This document shows positions 15,493 through 22,971 of a stretch of 32,925 nt of DNA, piece by piece; position 1 is the first letter of the stretch, and every line of letters begins with the position of its first letter. The DNA is taken from contig JAGVTM010000017.1 of assembly GCA_019136785.1 (NCBI GenBank), positions 1 through 32,925 on the forward strand, read 5' to 3'. This DNA is from Chloroflexota bacterium. GTDB taxonomy: Bacteria > Chloroflexota > Anaerolineae > Promineifilales > Promineifilaceae. A program made the position numbers and the translations under genes. The notes beneath the pieces are model-generated. The model did not search any database, had not been told where the DNA came from, and saw only the letters and a program-made list of their open reading frames with translations.

Positions 15493-15533
15493 AATCAGCG
15501 TCATCAGCGCCCCATTAGCGTCATCAGCGTCCC
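15493..15533. repeat. Two tandem copies of a ~21-bp unit
   Basis: 15493-15513 and 15514-15533 share AGCGTCATCAGCG followed by YCCC. The unit sits just downstream of the peptidase stop at 15547 (minus strand). Confidence 0.6.
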
Positions 15534-15546
15534 ATCCCGGCTTTTC

Positions 15547-18315
15547 TCAAGGCAAATTACCTACCCACACCCCCGCCGCGCCAGAGCCGTCGCGGCAAAG
15601 CCGCCAGCCGCGCACCTGCTTCGGCGTGGGGAATTGGCCCACCGAAAGCGCATCGCAAGCCAGCCCCGGATCGTACCGCAGCATCAACTTCTGCGGCGTG
15701 CCGGGCAGATAACTCCACGTCCCGGTGCGGTCGCTTTCATCCACAAAAGTGGCATCCGCCAGCAGCGTGTAATGCCCATTGCCGCTGCTGCCGTCATTCA
15801 TCCAATAGGCGTAATTCATTTCCATAACCACGCCAGGGCCAGGGGAGACGCCGCACCACGTCAGCGTGGTGGCCAGCGTGGTCGGGCGCGCCGCTGCCGG
15901 CAGCGCTTCAAACGGAAAGCCCCAGAAGGTCGTCTGGTAAGCGGCAGATTTGGTCAGGGCGGCTGTGCCGGCATTCCCATTGAACCCCACCGCCGCCGTG
16001 CCATCCGGCGTCAACCGGTCGCTGTAATTCGTGAACGGATACGCCAGCGTGTACGGCCCCAACCCGCCATAGACGCCGCTGCCCGTCACCGTCGTCTGGC
16101 TGACGTCGCTCGTCGCCGACGCCACCCCCAGGTAGCTCTGCATAAAGGGCGTCACCCCCCGATCCCACACATAATCCTGGCTGCTGATCATCAGGCAGCG
16201 ACCATTGTCCAGGAATGCCGCCAGCGCCGCTTCACCGCTGCCGCCGGGACCCGCCGCGCCGCCAAACTCATCCCCCGTGAACCAGATTACGGCGCTGTAT
16301 TGGTTCAGCGTGGCTGCGTCTGGCTCATTATCGCTGTTGCCCGTATCCCACACGTCATAGCCGTACCCCAGGCTGTCCAGGGCTGCCGTATAGGCGCCGC
16401 GCACATCGGGCGCGTTGTCATCGTCATCTACCAACAAGATAGGCGGCAGCGGCAGCAGTTGGAACATTTGCGTCTGGTCGTGGTCGGCCACAATGGCCCG
16501 TTCCTCCAGTTGGTGACCAAACGCCGTCACGCGCAAGGTATAACTGTCTTCTGGCAAAGTCAGCATATAGAAGCCCGTATCCGGGTTGGTACTCACCGGC
16601 GGCAGCGGCGTATCCAATACGGCCACCTCCGCCGCCAGCGGCGCGCCCGTGCCCGCTTCCGTCACCTTGCCATAAACCAGATACGTGGGCGCTGCCGGCA
16701 GCGCAAAGTCCTGAATCGTCAGCGTATCCGTCAGAATGACCACGCCCGAAACGCTCTGCGGCAGGTAACCAAACGCCTCCGCCGTCACCTCATACGTCTC
16801 CGCCATCAGCGTGCGCGTATACACGCCGCCCGCATCCGTCGTCGCGGAGAAAGTATGGTTCATCGGGTCTGTCATGCGCACCACCGCACCGGCGATGGGC
16901 GCGCCGCCCTCCGCCGCGGAGGCCTCCGCCGCCGTCACCTGCCCGCTCAACGTGCCCAGGCCGCCTGGAATCAGGCAGCCGCTCATGTGCGCGAAGGAAC
17001 CCAACGACGCCTTAACGAAATCGGTGAAGTAAGCCATATCCAACACCGCCAGGCGGTCCTGCGTGGTGTGGTAATATGGGTTGAAGTCGCCGCCCGTGTA
17101 ATTCTCAATGCCCAGAATGGCATTGAAGCCATAATCCCAGAAGGAAGCGTGGTCGCTGGCGCCCGTGCCATTGGGAATGATGTGCGGAACCAGGTTCAAG
17201 TCATATACATTCACCACATCCGCAAACAACTGCGCCAGTTGCAGCGTGGGCGGGATGCTGTTGGTGGCGTGCAGTTCAATGTCCGGCGTGCTGTTCAACG
17301 TGTTCCAGCCGATCATGTCCAGGTTGATCACCCCCAGGATATTATCCCCCTGGTTGAAGGCGCGCTGCGCGTAAGCCTGGCTGCCCAACAGCCCCTGCTC
17401 CTCGCCCGTCCAGAAAGCAAAACGCAGCGTGCAGCCCCACTCATACTGGGTGAAGATGTCCGCCGCCAGCAGCACCGCCACTGAGCCGCTGGCGTTGTCA
17501 TCCGCGCCAGGGGCCACTGCCCCCGAAGGCATGTCGTCCAGATGAGCGGTGATCAGATACACGTCATCCGGGTTGGCGCTGCCCAGGCGTTCGCCAATCA
17601 CATTTGGCGGGCGGCTGGCGTTCCAGACGTGATATTCCACGTCTAACCCCAACGCCTGCATGTGCTCGCCCACATATTGGGTCGCCTTTTGCACAGGTTC
17701 GCCGCTGTACGTGTGGCGGGTCAGAATCGTATACGGCTGCCCGCCAATGGTCACGGGCCACTCGCCGCTGAGACCGCCATCGTAATCATACACAGCCTGG
17801 GTGGTGACCTGATCCATCATTTGTTGAATGAGCGGATCGGGGTCCACCGCCGCCGGCATGGCAGCGGGCAGGGCATCTAGCGGCTTAGGCGTCAAGGTCA
17901 AGGCGCGCAGGTCTACGCCTGTTTCCGCCAGCCGAGCGGCATCTGCCGCCGCCGCCCGCAGTAAAACCTGCTGCCCATCATCCAGCAGCAGGCGACCATA
18001 GGTATTCCAATCAGGCGCGCTGTGGCCAGGGACGGCATAAGCCAGGTAATAAGCCCCACCGCGTATGTCGGGATCAAGAATGCGAACGGTCAGGCCCGCC
18101 TGCTGCATGGCCTGCCGGCCTTGAGCATCTGCGCCCGCCAGCAAATAACTGCCCGTCAGACCTTGCAAACGGGCAAATGCCGGCATATCTGTGCCGGCAA
18201 ATCTCTCCAGATCATCAGGCGCGCGCAGCGAAACAGCCACCAGCGCCACGCCATCCGCGTTAGCGGCATCAGCGGCTGCCGCCTGCATATGCGCCGTATT
18301 AAATAGGACCAACAA
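15547..18315 (-). CDS. Secreted M28-family zinc aminopeptidase with C-terminal accessory domains
   Basis: The open part encodes 922 residues from TTG 18315. M28 metallopeptidase core about 180-445 with the full ligand set: His258 (ITAHLDD), Asp272 (GADDNASG), catalytic Glu305 and ligand Glu306 (WTGEEQGLLGS), Asp333 (INLDMIGW) and His416 (YYHTTQD). Two carboxypeptidase-regulatory-like beta domains follow (about 455-540, 541-625). Then comes a domain starting ILLVDDDDNAPDVRG (about 630-825), resembling glutamine-amidotransferase-fold modules of secreted peptidases. Last is a ~95-residue domain also found in the 13429 protein. It should hydrolyse peptides outside the cell. The natural start is ATG 18357 with AGGAG (18366-18370), but that frame has an in-frame TAG at codon 8; downstream TTG 18315 or ATG 18288 would shorten the signal peptide. 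Confidence 0.85.
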   Translation of the reverse strand: MLVLFNTAHMQAAAADAANADGVALVAVSLRAPDDLERFAGTDMPAFARLQGLTGSYLLAGADAQGRQAMQQAGLTVRILDPDIRGGAYYLAYAVPGHSAPDWNTYGRLLLDDGQQVLLRAAAADAARLAETGVDLRALTLTPKPLDALPAAMPAAVDPDPLIQQMMDQVTTQAVYDYDGGLSGEWPVTIGGQPYTILTRHTYSGEPVQKATQYVGEHMQALGLDVEYHVWNASRPPNVIGERLGSANPDDVYLITAHLDDMPSGAVAPGADDNASGSVAVLLAADIFTQYEWGCTLRFAFWTGEEQGLLGSQAYAQRAFNQGDNILGVINLDMIGWNTLNSTPDIELHATNSIPPTLQLAQLFADVVNVYDLNLVPHIIPNGTGASDHASFWDYGFNAILGIENYTGGDFNPYYHTTQDRLAVLDMAYFTDFVKASLGSFAHMSGCLIPGGLGTLSGQVTAAEASAAEGGAPIAGAVVRMTDPMNHTFSATTDAGGVYTRTLMAETYEVTAEAFGYLPQSVSGVVILTDTLTIQDFALPAAPTYLVYGKVTEAGTGAPLAAEVAVLDTPLPPVSTNPDTGFYMLTLPEDSYTLRVTAFGHQLEERAIVADHDQTQMFQLLPLPPILLVDDDDNAPDVRGAYTAALDSLGYGYDVWDTGNSDNEPDAATLNQYSAVIWFTGDEFGGAAGPGGSGEAALAAFLDNGRCLMISSQDYVWDRGVTPFMQSYLGVASATSDVSQTTVTGSGVYGGLGPYTLAYPFTNYSDRLTPDGTAAVGFNGNAGTAALTKSAAYQTTFWGFPFEALPAAARPTTLATTLTWCGVSPGPGVVMEMNYAYWMNDGSSGNGHYTLLADATFVDESDRTGTWSYLPGTPQKLMLRYDPGLACDALSVGQFPTPKQVRGWRLCRDGSGAAGVWVGNLP

Positions 18316-18357
18316 GGAAAGGGGAACGAAAAGCTAGAGCCAAAGACGGCGAGACAT
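18316..18357 (-). pseudogene. Interrupted 5' end of the M28 peptidase gene (in-frame TAG)
   Basis: ATG 18357 has an ideal AGGAG at 18366-18370 with 8-nt spacing. It opens MSRRLWL, then TAG at 18334-18336, then LFVPLS joining the peptidase frame LLVLFNTAHMQAAAA. Read through the TAG, this is a normal signal peptide. The stop therefore falls in the hydrophobic core of the signal sequence. TAG differs by one base from TGG or CAG/TTG, so a recent mutation or sequencing error is the simplest reading. Confidence 0.75.
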
Positions 18358-18738
18358 AAGTATTTCTCCTGCGAAGATAGCCAACTCCGTAAGGCGGGTT
18401 TCCAACCCACCCATTCCTTCGCCGACGGACAGCAGCCGTCCGCGCTCAGAACTTGCCCTGAGCCTGCCGAAGGGGACAGGGCTGCAAAAACAGCCTTACA
18501 CGGGGGCGCGCGAATCGCACATCTCTGTGCGTTCGAGCCGCCCGGTTTCATCCAACCTACGCTTCAAGATAGACAGGGAGACAACCGGAAACAAGTGACG
18601 AAAGTCACCAACTGTGGCGAAGAACTTCTATGCCGGGAATAACAACCCTGACCCCAATCCCCCCTGCCAGGCAATGCTACCCCCTATACTGCCCTATCAC
18701 AAAACATGAACAAAACATTAGCGAAGACTCGCAAATAC

Positions 18739-18767
18739 TTGTGCAATATCTGTGCATTATATAGAAT
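18739..18767 (+). promoter_or_regulatory. Putative promoter of the fasciclin gene
   Basis: -35 TTGTGC at 18739-18744, 17-bp spacer, -10 TAGAAT at 18762-18767, in an AT-rich patch. It would give a leader of about 165 nt. The rest of 18358-18940 has only a repeat half-site (18457-18475) and no gene. Confidence 0.4.
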
Positions 18768-18941
18768 TCCGTACAGTACTCAATTTGGGTAGGCAGCGGG
18801 AAAGCGTATCAACCAATGGGCATACCATTGAATCCCAAAATTTGCCCTCATCTGCACGCCCTTTGCAAGGGTATTCGCAAACTACGCCGCTGTGCGCAGC
18901 AGCGCAGTTTCAAACGAACCATCGAAAAGGAGAAATGTAAC

Positions 18942-19901
18942 ATGCGTCGTTCTATCACCACTACTTTGCTGCTATTCCTGGCCCTGCTCGTCGCCGTTCC
19001 GGCTGCCTTAGCCCGCGAGCAGCGCAACATCGTCGAAATTGCCGTTGAAGATGGTCGCTTCACCACCCTGGTCGCCGCCGTCGTCGCCGCCGACCTGGCG
19101 GACACGCTGTCCGGCGGCGAATGGACCGTTTTCGCTCCCACCGATGACGCTTTCGCCAAACTTGGTCTGAATGCGGACAACATCGCCTCCGCTTTCACCA
19201 CCGCAGAACTGACCGACATCCTGCTCTACCACGTGCTGCCCGGTGAAGTCAGCGCCAGCAAAGCCAAAGCCGCTGTGGGCGACATCGTCATGGCTAACGG
19301 CCAAAAGGCTGGCTTGAAATATTTCAATGGCGGTATCTACATCAACGATGACGCCAAGGTCATCATCGCCGATGTCACCGCCGCCAACGGCGTGATCCAT
19401 GCCGTAGACACGGTCATTCTCGGTCCCTGGCCCCGCAGCGGCAGCGAATCCGCCCCTGCCATGACGACCGCCGCCGCCAGCGGTAACACCATTGTAGATA
19501 TTGCCATTAACGATGGTCGCTTCACCACGCTGGTCGCCGCCGTTGTCGCCGCCGACCTGGCTGACGCCCTCTCCAGCGGCGAGTGGACTGTCTTCGCCCC
19601 CACCGATGACGCTTTCGCCAAACTGGGCTTAAACGCGGACAACATCGCCTCCGCCTTCACCAAAGAGGAGCTCACCGACATCCTGCTCTACCATGCCGTC
19701 GCTGGCGAAGTGAACGCCGACAAAGCCCTGACGCTGTTGGGCGACGTGACCATGGCCAACGGGCAAAAAGCCGGCCTGAAATACTTCAGTGGCAGCATCT
19801 ACGTCAACGATGACGCCAAAGTCATCATCCCCAACGTCAATGCTTCCAACGGCGTTATCCACGTGGTGGACACCGTTATCCTGGGCCCCTGGCCCCGCTA
19901 A
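18942..19901 (+). CDS. Secreted protein with two fasciclin (FAS1) domains
   Basis: 319 residues. Signal peptide 1-25 (MRRSITTTLLLFLALLVAVPAALA). FAS1 domain 1 about 30-165 and domain 2 about 184-319, each with the H1 box FTTLVAAVVAADLAD..., WTVFAPTDDAFAKLGL and the H2 box NGVIHxVDTVILGPWPR. The domains differ at few positions and end in the same ILGPWPR, so one is a recent copy of the other (offset 154 residues). They are joined by a Ser/Ala/Thr-rich linker (SGSESAPAMTTAAASG). FAS1 domains mediate adhesion in the extracellular matrix. There is no membrane anchor, so it is probably released or wall-associated. ATG 18942 has AAGGAG at 18927-18932; the frame is open further upstream but lacks a signal peptide there. 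A strong terminator follows. Confidence 0.93.
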   Translation: MRRSITTTLLLFLALLVAVPAALAREQRNIVEIAVEDGRFTTLVAAVVAADLADTLSGGEWTVFAPTDDAFAKLGLNADNIASAFTTAELTDILLYHVLPGEVSASKAKAAVGDIVMANGQKAGLKYFNGGIYINDDAKVIIADVTAANGVIHAVDTVILGPWPRSGSESAPAMTTAAASGNTIVDIAINDGRFTTLVAAVVAADLADALSSGEWTVFAPTDDAFAKLGLNADNIASAFTKEELTDILLYHAVAGEVNADKALTLLGDVTMANGQKAGLKYFSGSIYVNDDAKVIIPNVNASNGVIHVVDTVILGPWPR

Positions 19902-19928
19902 TCTCCCAACTGGTACCCTCCTTCATGC

Positions 19929-19961
19929 AAAAAGGCGCGGAGATTCCCTCCGCGCCTTTTT
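19929..19961 (+). terminator. Intrinsic terminator of the fasciclin gene
   Basis: Perfect 14-bp stem (19929-19942 with 19948-19961), loop ATTCC, GC-rich core GGCGCGGAG and a TTTTT run closing the stem, 27 bp after the stop. The A-run on the left arm means it could also work for the minus-strand gene ending at 19998. Confidence 0.9.
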
Positions 19962-19997
19962 GCTTTCCGTTGGGCGGGTCGGCAACCCGCCCCTGCC

Positions 19998-20771
19998 TCA
20001 CCTGTACACAGTCGCCGGGCGCGTCGCCGTGATGAGAAAAAACGGCAAATGCACCACCTGCTGCCAGACCTCGCGCCGGCTGGCGCTGGCGGCTGCCGCT
20101 GCTGTCACTGTCAGCCGCTCCGCATCCGTCAGCGGCAAGCCGCGCAGCAAATCGAACCGTTCCTCAGCCGGCGGTGACAGCGTCGCCAATAAATCCACCT
20201 GCACGTCAAAGCCGCGCTCAGCCAGCAGCCCCGGCAGCTTGCGCCCCACCAGCGCGTCCGCGCCCGCCCGCGCCAGCGCCGCCCGCCACACATCAGCCAC
20301 AGCCACGTCCGCGGGGTGCTCCATCATGCCGCCATAATCGGGTTCCAGGGCTATCAGCGCGCCCCCCGGAGCCATCACGCGCCAAACTTCCGGCAGGACA
20401 TCCGCCACAGGCAGCCACAACCACACCAACTGCGTAAAAATCAGGTCAAATGCCCCCGCCGCAAACGGCAAACGCCGCGCATCCCCCGCCACCCGCGCCG
20501 CGCCTGCCACCAGGGAGTCCGCCGCCCCCGCGCCTGCGCGCCGAGCGGCGCGGGGGTGTGCCCGCAGGGCCGCTTCGTTCCGATCCAGCGCCGCCGTCAA
20601 ACCGCCGCTGCGCCGCGCCAGTTCCGCCGTAACCGCCCCATAGCCCGCCCCCAGGTCTAGCACCCGCCGCCTATGCGCCACGCCTATGCGCCGCAGCAGC
20701 CGGGCGCGCGCTGGCGCCAGCCAGGCGGATTGCCGGCAGAGCAAATCGAGCGGGGGCAAGTCAGCGCGCAC
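19998..20771 (-). CDS. Class I SAM-dependent methyltransferase
   Basis: 257 residues, very Ala/Arg-rich. Motif I VLDLGAGYGAV at 37-47, acidic Asp62 (AALDRNEAAL), motif GDARRLPFAAGAFDLIFTQ and PGGALIALEPDYGGMMEHP, the pattern of Methyltransf_11-type enzymes. The last 100 residues (LARAGADALVGRKLPGLLAERGFDV) resemble the C-terminal cap of small-molecule methyltransferases. The start is GTG 20771, 6 bp after the upstream stop at 20778, so the gene is probably co-transcribed with the 20778-21143 gene. The substrate is unknown. Confidence 0.85.
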   Translation of the reverse strand: MRADLPPLDLLCRQSAWLAPARARLLRRIGVAHRRRVLDLGAGYGAVTAELARRSGGLTAALDRNEAALRAHPRAARRAGAGAADSLVAGAARVAGDARRLPFAAGAFDLIFTQLVWLWLPVADVLPEVWRVMAPGGALIALEPDYGGMMEHPADVAVADVWRAALARAGADALVGRKLPGLLAERGFDVQVDLLATLSPPAEERFDLLRGLPLTDAERLTVTAAAAASASRREVWQQVVHLPFFLITATRPATVYR

Positions 20772-20777
20772 CGCGCC

Positions 20778-21143
20778 CTAACCCTCGCTTTCTTCCAACA
20801 GGTCCACGATTCGTTCTTCCAACCGCGCCAGGTCCCAATGGCTCTGACTCTTGATGATCGAGCGCAGCGTCGGATCCAGGCTTTTCACCGCGTCCAGAAT
20901 ATCCGCCAGCAAATGCTGCTGCTCCCGCGCCCGCGTCACCTCCTGCGGCATCTCCACCATGTCGCGCAAGATAGCCGACTCCGAACGGGAAGCCACTACC
21001 GGCTCGCCCACCGCCTGCACATAGACCAGCGTGCGCTTGCCGGGCCCGCGCCCTTCTTCAATCGGCGCCAATCCCACAATATGATCGGCGCGAAAATATT
21101 TGCCATATCCCAGGGCTACCATTGTATCCTTTGTCACTCGCAT
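20778..21143 (-). CDS. Small conserved-looking protein, possibly RemA/DUF370-like
   Basis: 121 residues from ATG 21143 (GGAGA at 21151-21155, 7-nt spacing); a longer frame to 21209 lacks an RBS. The N-terminal half, VALGYGKYFRADHIVGLAPIE followed by KRTLVYVQAVGEPVVASRSESAIL, has the G-x-G-x...A-D/R-I...K-R layout of the RemA/DUF370 DNA-binding fold, though the match is loose. The C-terminal half is a charged helix (LADILDAVKSLDPTLRSIIK ... LEERIVDLLEE), suited to oligomerisation. It lies just downstream of a PIN/Phd pair (16-bp gap) and upstream of a methyltransferase. The function is unproven. Confidence 0.6.
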   Translation of the reverse strand: MRVTKDTMVALGYGKYFRADHIVGLAPIEEGRGPGKRTLVYVQAVGEPVVASRSESAILRDMVEMPQEVTRAREQQHLLADILDAVKSLDPTLRSIIKSQSHWDLARLEERIVDLLEESEG

Positions 21144-21159
21144 GGCTGCGTCTCCATTT

Positions 21160-21615
21160 TTAGGGCCGAATATATTTCTGCACAAATTCGGCTGCATCCA
21201 GGCATTCAAATGCGCTAACCTCTTGCGCCAGGGAACGTACCAACTCTCGATTGGCCGAGATGAAACAATCTACATGACCTGTTTTGGCTGCCAGATAAAT
21301 TTCTAAATCTTCTCGAGGAACCAGGCCAGACTTCTCCAAGACACTCATTTCCGCACTGTCTGGCAGAACATATTGCACTTGCATACCTTGCCAGATGCGG
21401 GCAACTATTTCTCCGCCCCAATCTTTACCCTGGATTCTTTTGGCTACCCGTAAAATCTGTTCAAAAAGGACATCGGATACCGTAACTTCGACTTCGGTTT
21501 TTGCTTGTCCATAAAACCCTGCCCAGTGTAAGATGACGGCTTCTGGGCTGTCAGACAAAGAAGCGCCAATAATATAAATGTTTGTATCCAGGAAAACGCG
21601 CAAAGGCCTCGTCAT
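21160..21615 (-). CDS. PIN-domain ribonuclease toxin (VapC-like)
   Basis: 151 residues with the PIN acidic set: Asp10 (VFLDTNIYI), Glu52 (DVLFEQILRV), Asp103 (VPREDLEIYLAA) and Asp116 (HVDCFISANREL). PIN toxins use these to bind Mg/Mn and cleave RNA. The ATG overlaps the last codons of the upstream antitoxin gene (ATGA, 21612-21615), so the pair is translationally coupled. At 151 residues it is slightly longer than classic VapC (about 130), matching the PIN group that pairs with Phd-type antitoxins. The RNA target is unknown. Confidence 0.85.
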   Translation of the reverse strand: MTRPLRVFLDTNIYIIGASLSDSPEAVILHWAGFYGQAKTEVEVTVSDVLFEQILRVAKRIQGKDWGGEIVARIWQGMQVQYVLPDSAEMSVLEKSGLVPREDLEIYLAAKTGHVDCFISANRELVRSLAQEVSAFECLDAAEFVQKYIRP

Positions 21616-21944
21616 GCGCCATCGTCGGAGGAATATTCTACCTGGCCGCGTTCATTGGCTATCTCTTGCTTCACTTTGCGCACCATCTCTACAATAGCCT
21701 CTCTGTCTGTGTAGCCGGCATTCACCAGGGCTTGTCGAAATTGCTGGCGGAGTTGTTCTGCTGGCATTAACTCACGATGAGCATAATCCCCCATGCCAAT
21801 CAGCGCCTCAAATGAATCTGCGCCAATGAGGATAGCTTTAGCTTTCCCCCTTGAGGTAATCACTATCAGGTCACGGCCATAGCTGGCCTGGTTAATCCAG
21901 TGGGACAAATTACGGCTGGCTTCGCTAATGCTAATTTGGGACAT
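21612..21944 (-). CDS. Phd/YefM-type antitoxin
   Basis: 110 residues. The N-terminal Phd/YefM DNA-binding domain is clear: ISISEASRNLSHWINQA..GRDLIVITSRGKAKAILIGADSFEAL. The C-terminal 55 residues are helical and charged, the usual toxin-binding arm. In such pairs the antitoxin blocks the toxin and, with it, represses the shared promoter. ATG 21944 has GAGGAG at 21954-21959 with 9-nt spacing. A TATAAT -10 lies about 30 bp upstream. The gene leads the PIN toxin by a 4-bp overlap. Confidence 0.9.
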   Translation of the reverse strand: MSQISISEASRNLSHWINQASYGRDLIVITSRGKAKAILIGADSFEALIGMGDYAHRELMPAEQLRQQFRQALVNAGYTDREAIVEMVRKVKQEIANERGQVEYSSDDGA

Positions 21945-21970
21945 ATTGGTTTTCTCCTCAATTTATAGAC

Positions 21971-21976
21971 ATTATA
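21971..21976 (-). promoter_or_regulatory. -10 element of the Phd/PIN operon
   Basis: Perfect TATAAT on the minus strand, 27 bp before the antitoxin ATG. The -35 region is poor (TTGTCG at 21996-22001, 19-bp spacer). The nearby GGGT....ACCC inverted bases at 21987-22004 could be part of an autoregulatory operator. Confidence 0.5.
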
Positions 21977-22033
21977 CCTGAACATTGGGTCATTTCGACA
22001 ACCCACTATACACTGTGTCTCATCACAAGGAAA

Positions 22034-22960
22034 TTACCACTCCCTGGTCCATGGCTCGTATAGCTCGCAGTCGTCGCCCATGACAGAGTGGTAAAGGGCG
22101 TTGGCGGCGGGTGAATAGCCGCCGACAAAAGCCAGCGTCGCGCCCATGCGCTGCAGCCGCCGCAGTCCTTCGGTCATGAGCGCCTTGCCCAGGCCACGCC
22201 GCTGGTGTGCCGGCACAGTCGCCACCGGTTCAAAGTACGCGCTGCGGGTCACATCGTCAAACCAGATAGTGCAAAAGGCGGCAATCGCCCCATCGGGGGC
22301 TATGGCTACCAGGTCCAGGTCGCGGCGATAGAGGGGGGCTGTTTGAATATTGAGATACCAGGTGGGATCGTCCCGGTTTTCCACGGCAATCTTTATGTCC
22401 CCCTCATGGAAGCCCAACCCCGAAGCGTAGCAGCGCTCTAGCAACTCCAGGCCATCCCCCAGCGCACGAATGGTATAGCCGGGCGCCGGCGGCGCGGGTG
22501 CAATTGGGTCAGCCAACTCCCGCCGCCATTGGTGTTCGGGCCAATCCGCTTTGGCATAACCGCGCCGGGTCAGAACGTCCTGGCGCAGCCCATCCGCCGC
22601 TGGCGACCAGACGCATAGCCGCTTCCCGTTTTCTGGGGTAATTGCCGGCAGCCGCTCCTCAGCCACCGTCAGCATTTCCTCTTCCAGCGCCAGCGTGCGC
22701 CGTTCGGGATGCACCAACAAATGCGCTTCACCACGCCCGCCGTCCGGCATAAGCATGGCAATGAGTTCCCCGTCCGTCTCCCAAAGATAGGCGACATCTT
22801 CTAGCCCCACGCCGGCGCAGTTCAGGCAGGTATGCCAGCGGGCATAATCCAGCCGGGCCACATGCCAGCTTCGTGCCCGCCGGTCATTCAGCAAAAACAC
22901 CTGGCGCAAAAACGCGCGCATCCGCCAGAAATCGTCTTCTATTTGATAGGAGCGAAACAT
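22034..22960 (-). CDS. GNAT-family N-acetyltransferase
   Basis: 308 residues from ATG 22960. The C-terminal GNAT domain (about 155-300) has the acetyl-CoA loop motif A in FEPVATVPAHQRRGLGKAL (R/Q-x-x-G-x-G/A at 253-261), followed by MTEGLRRLQRMGAT and NALYHSVM. The N-terminal half (YQIEDDFWRMRAFLRQVFLL ... LLVHPERR) looks like a second, degenerate GNAT module. ATG 22960 has GAGGT about 9 nt upstream. GTG 22975, which overlaps the upstream stop as GTGA, is an alternative start. It is the last gene of the radical SAM operon. Its substrate is unknown; acetylation of a product or peptide of that system is only a guess. Confidence 0.82.
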   Translation of the reverse strand: MFRSYQIEDDFWRMRAFLRQVFLLNDRRARSWHVARLDYARWHTCLNCAGVGLEDVAYLWETDGELIAMLMPDGGRGEAHLLVHPERRTLALEEEMLTVAEERLPAITPENGKRLCVWSPAADGLRQDVLTRRGYAKADWPEHQWRRELADPIAPAPPAPGYTIRALGDGLELLERCYASGLGFHEGDIKIAVENRDDPTWYLNIQTAPLYRRDLDLVAIAPDGAIAAFCTIWFDDVTRSAYFEPVATVPAHQRRGLGKALMTEGLRRLQRMGATLAFVGGYSPAANALYHSVMGDDCELYEPWTREW

Positions 22961-22971
22961 AGCTGCAAACC

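Noticed and set aside
15634-17484. Long plus-strand frame of 616 codons
   Set aside because: It is antisense to the M28 peptidase gene; its Arg/Gln-rich translation is typical of a GC-rich shadow frame.
18358-18560. Possible tRNA or structured RNA in the GC-rich inverted sequences
   Set aside because: No cloverleaf or conserved TTCGA loop arrangement with matching acceptor stem could be drawn.
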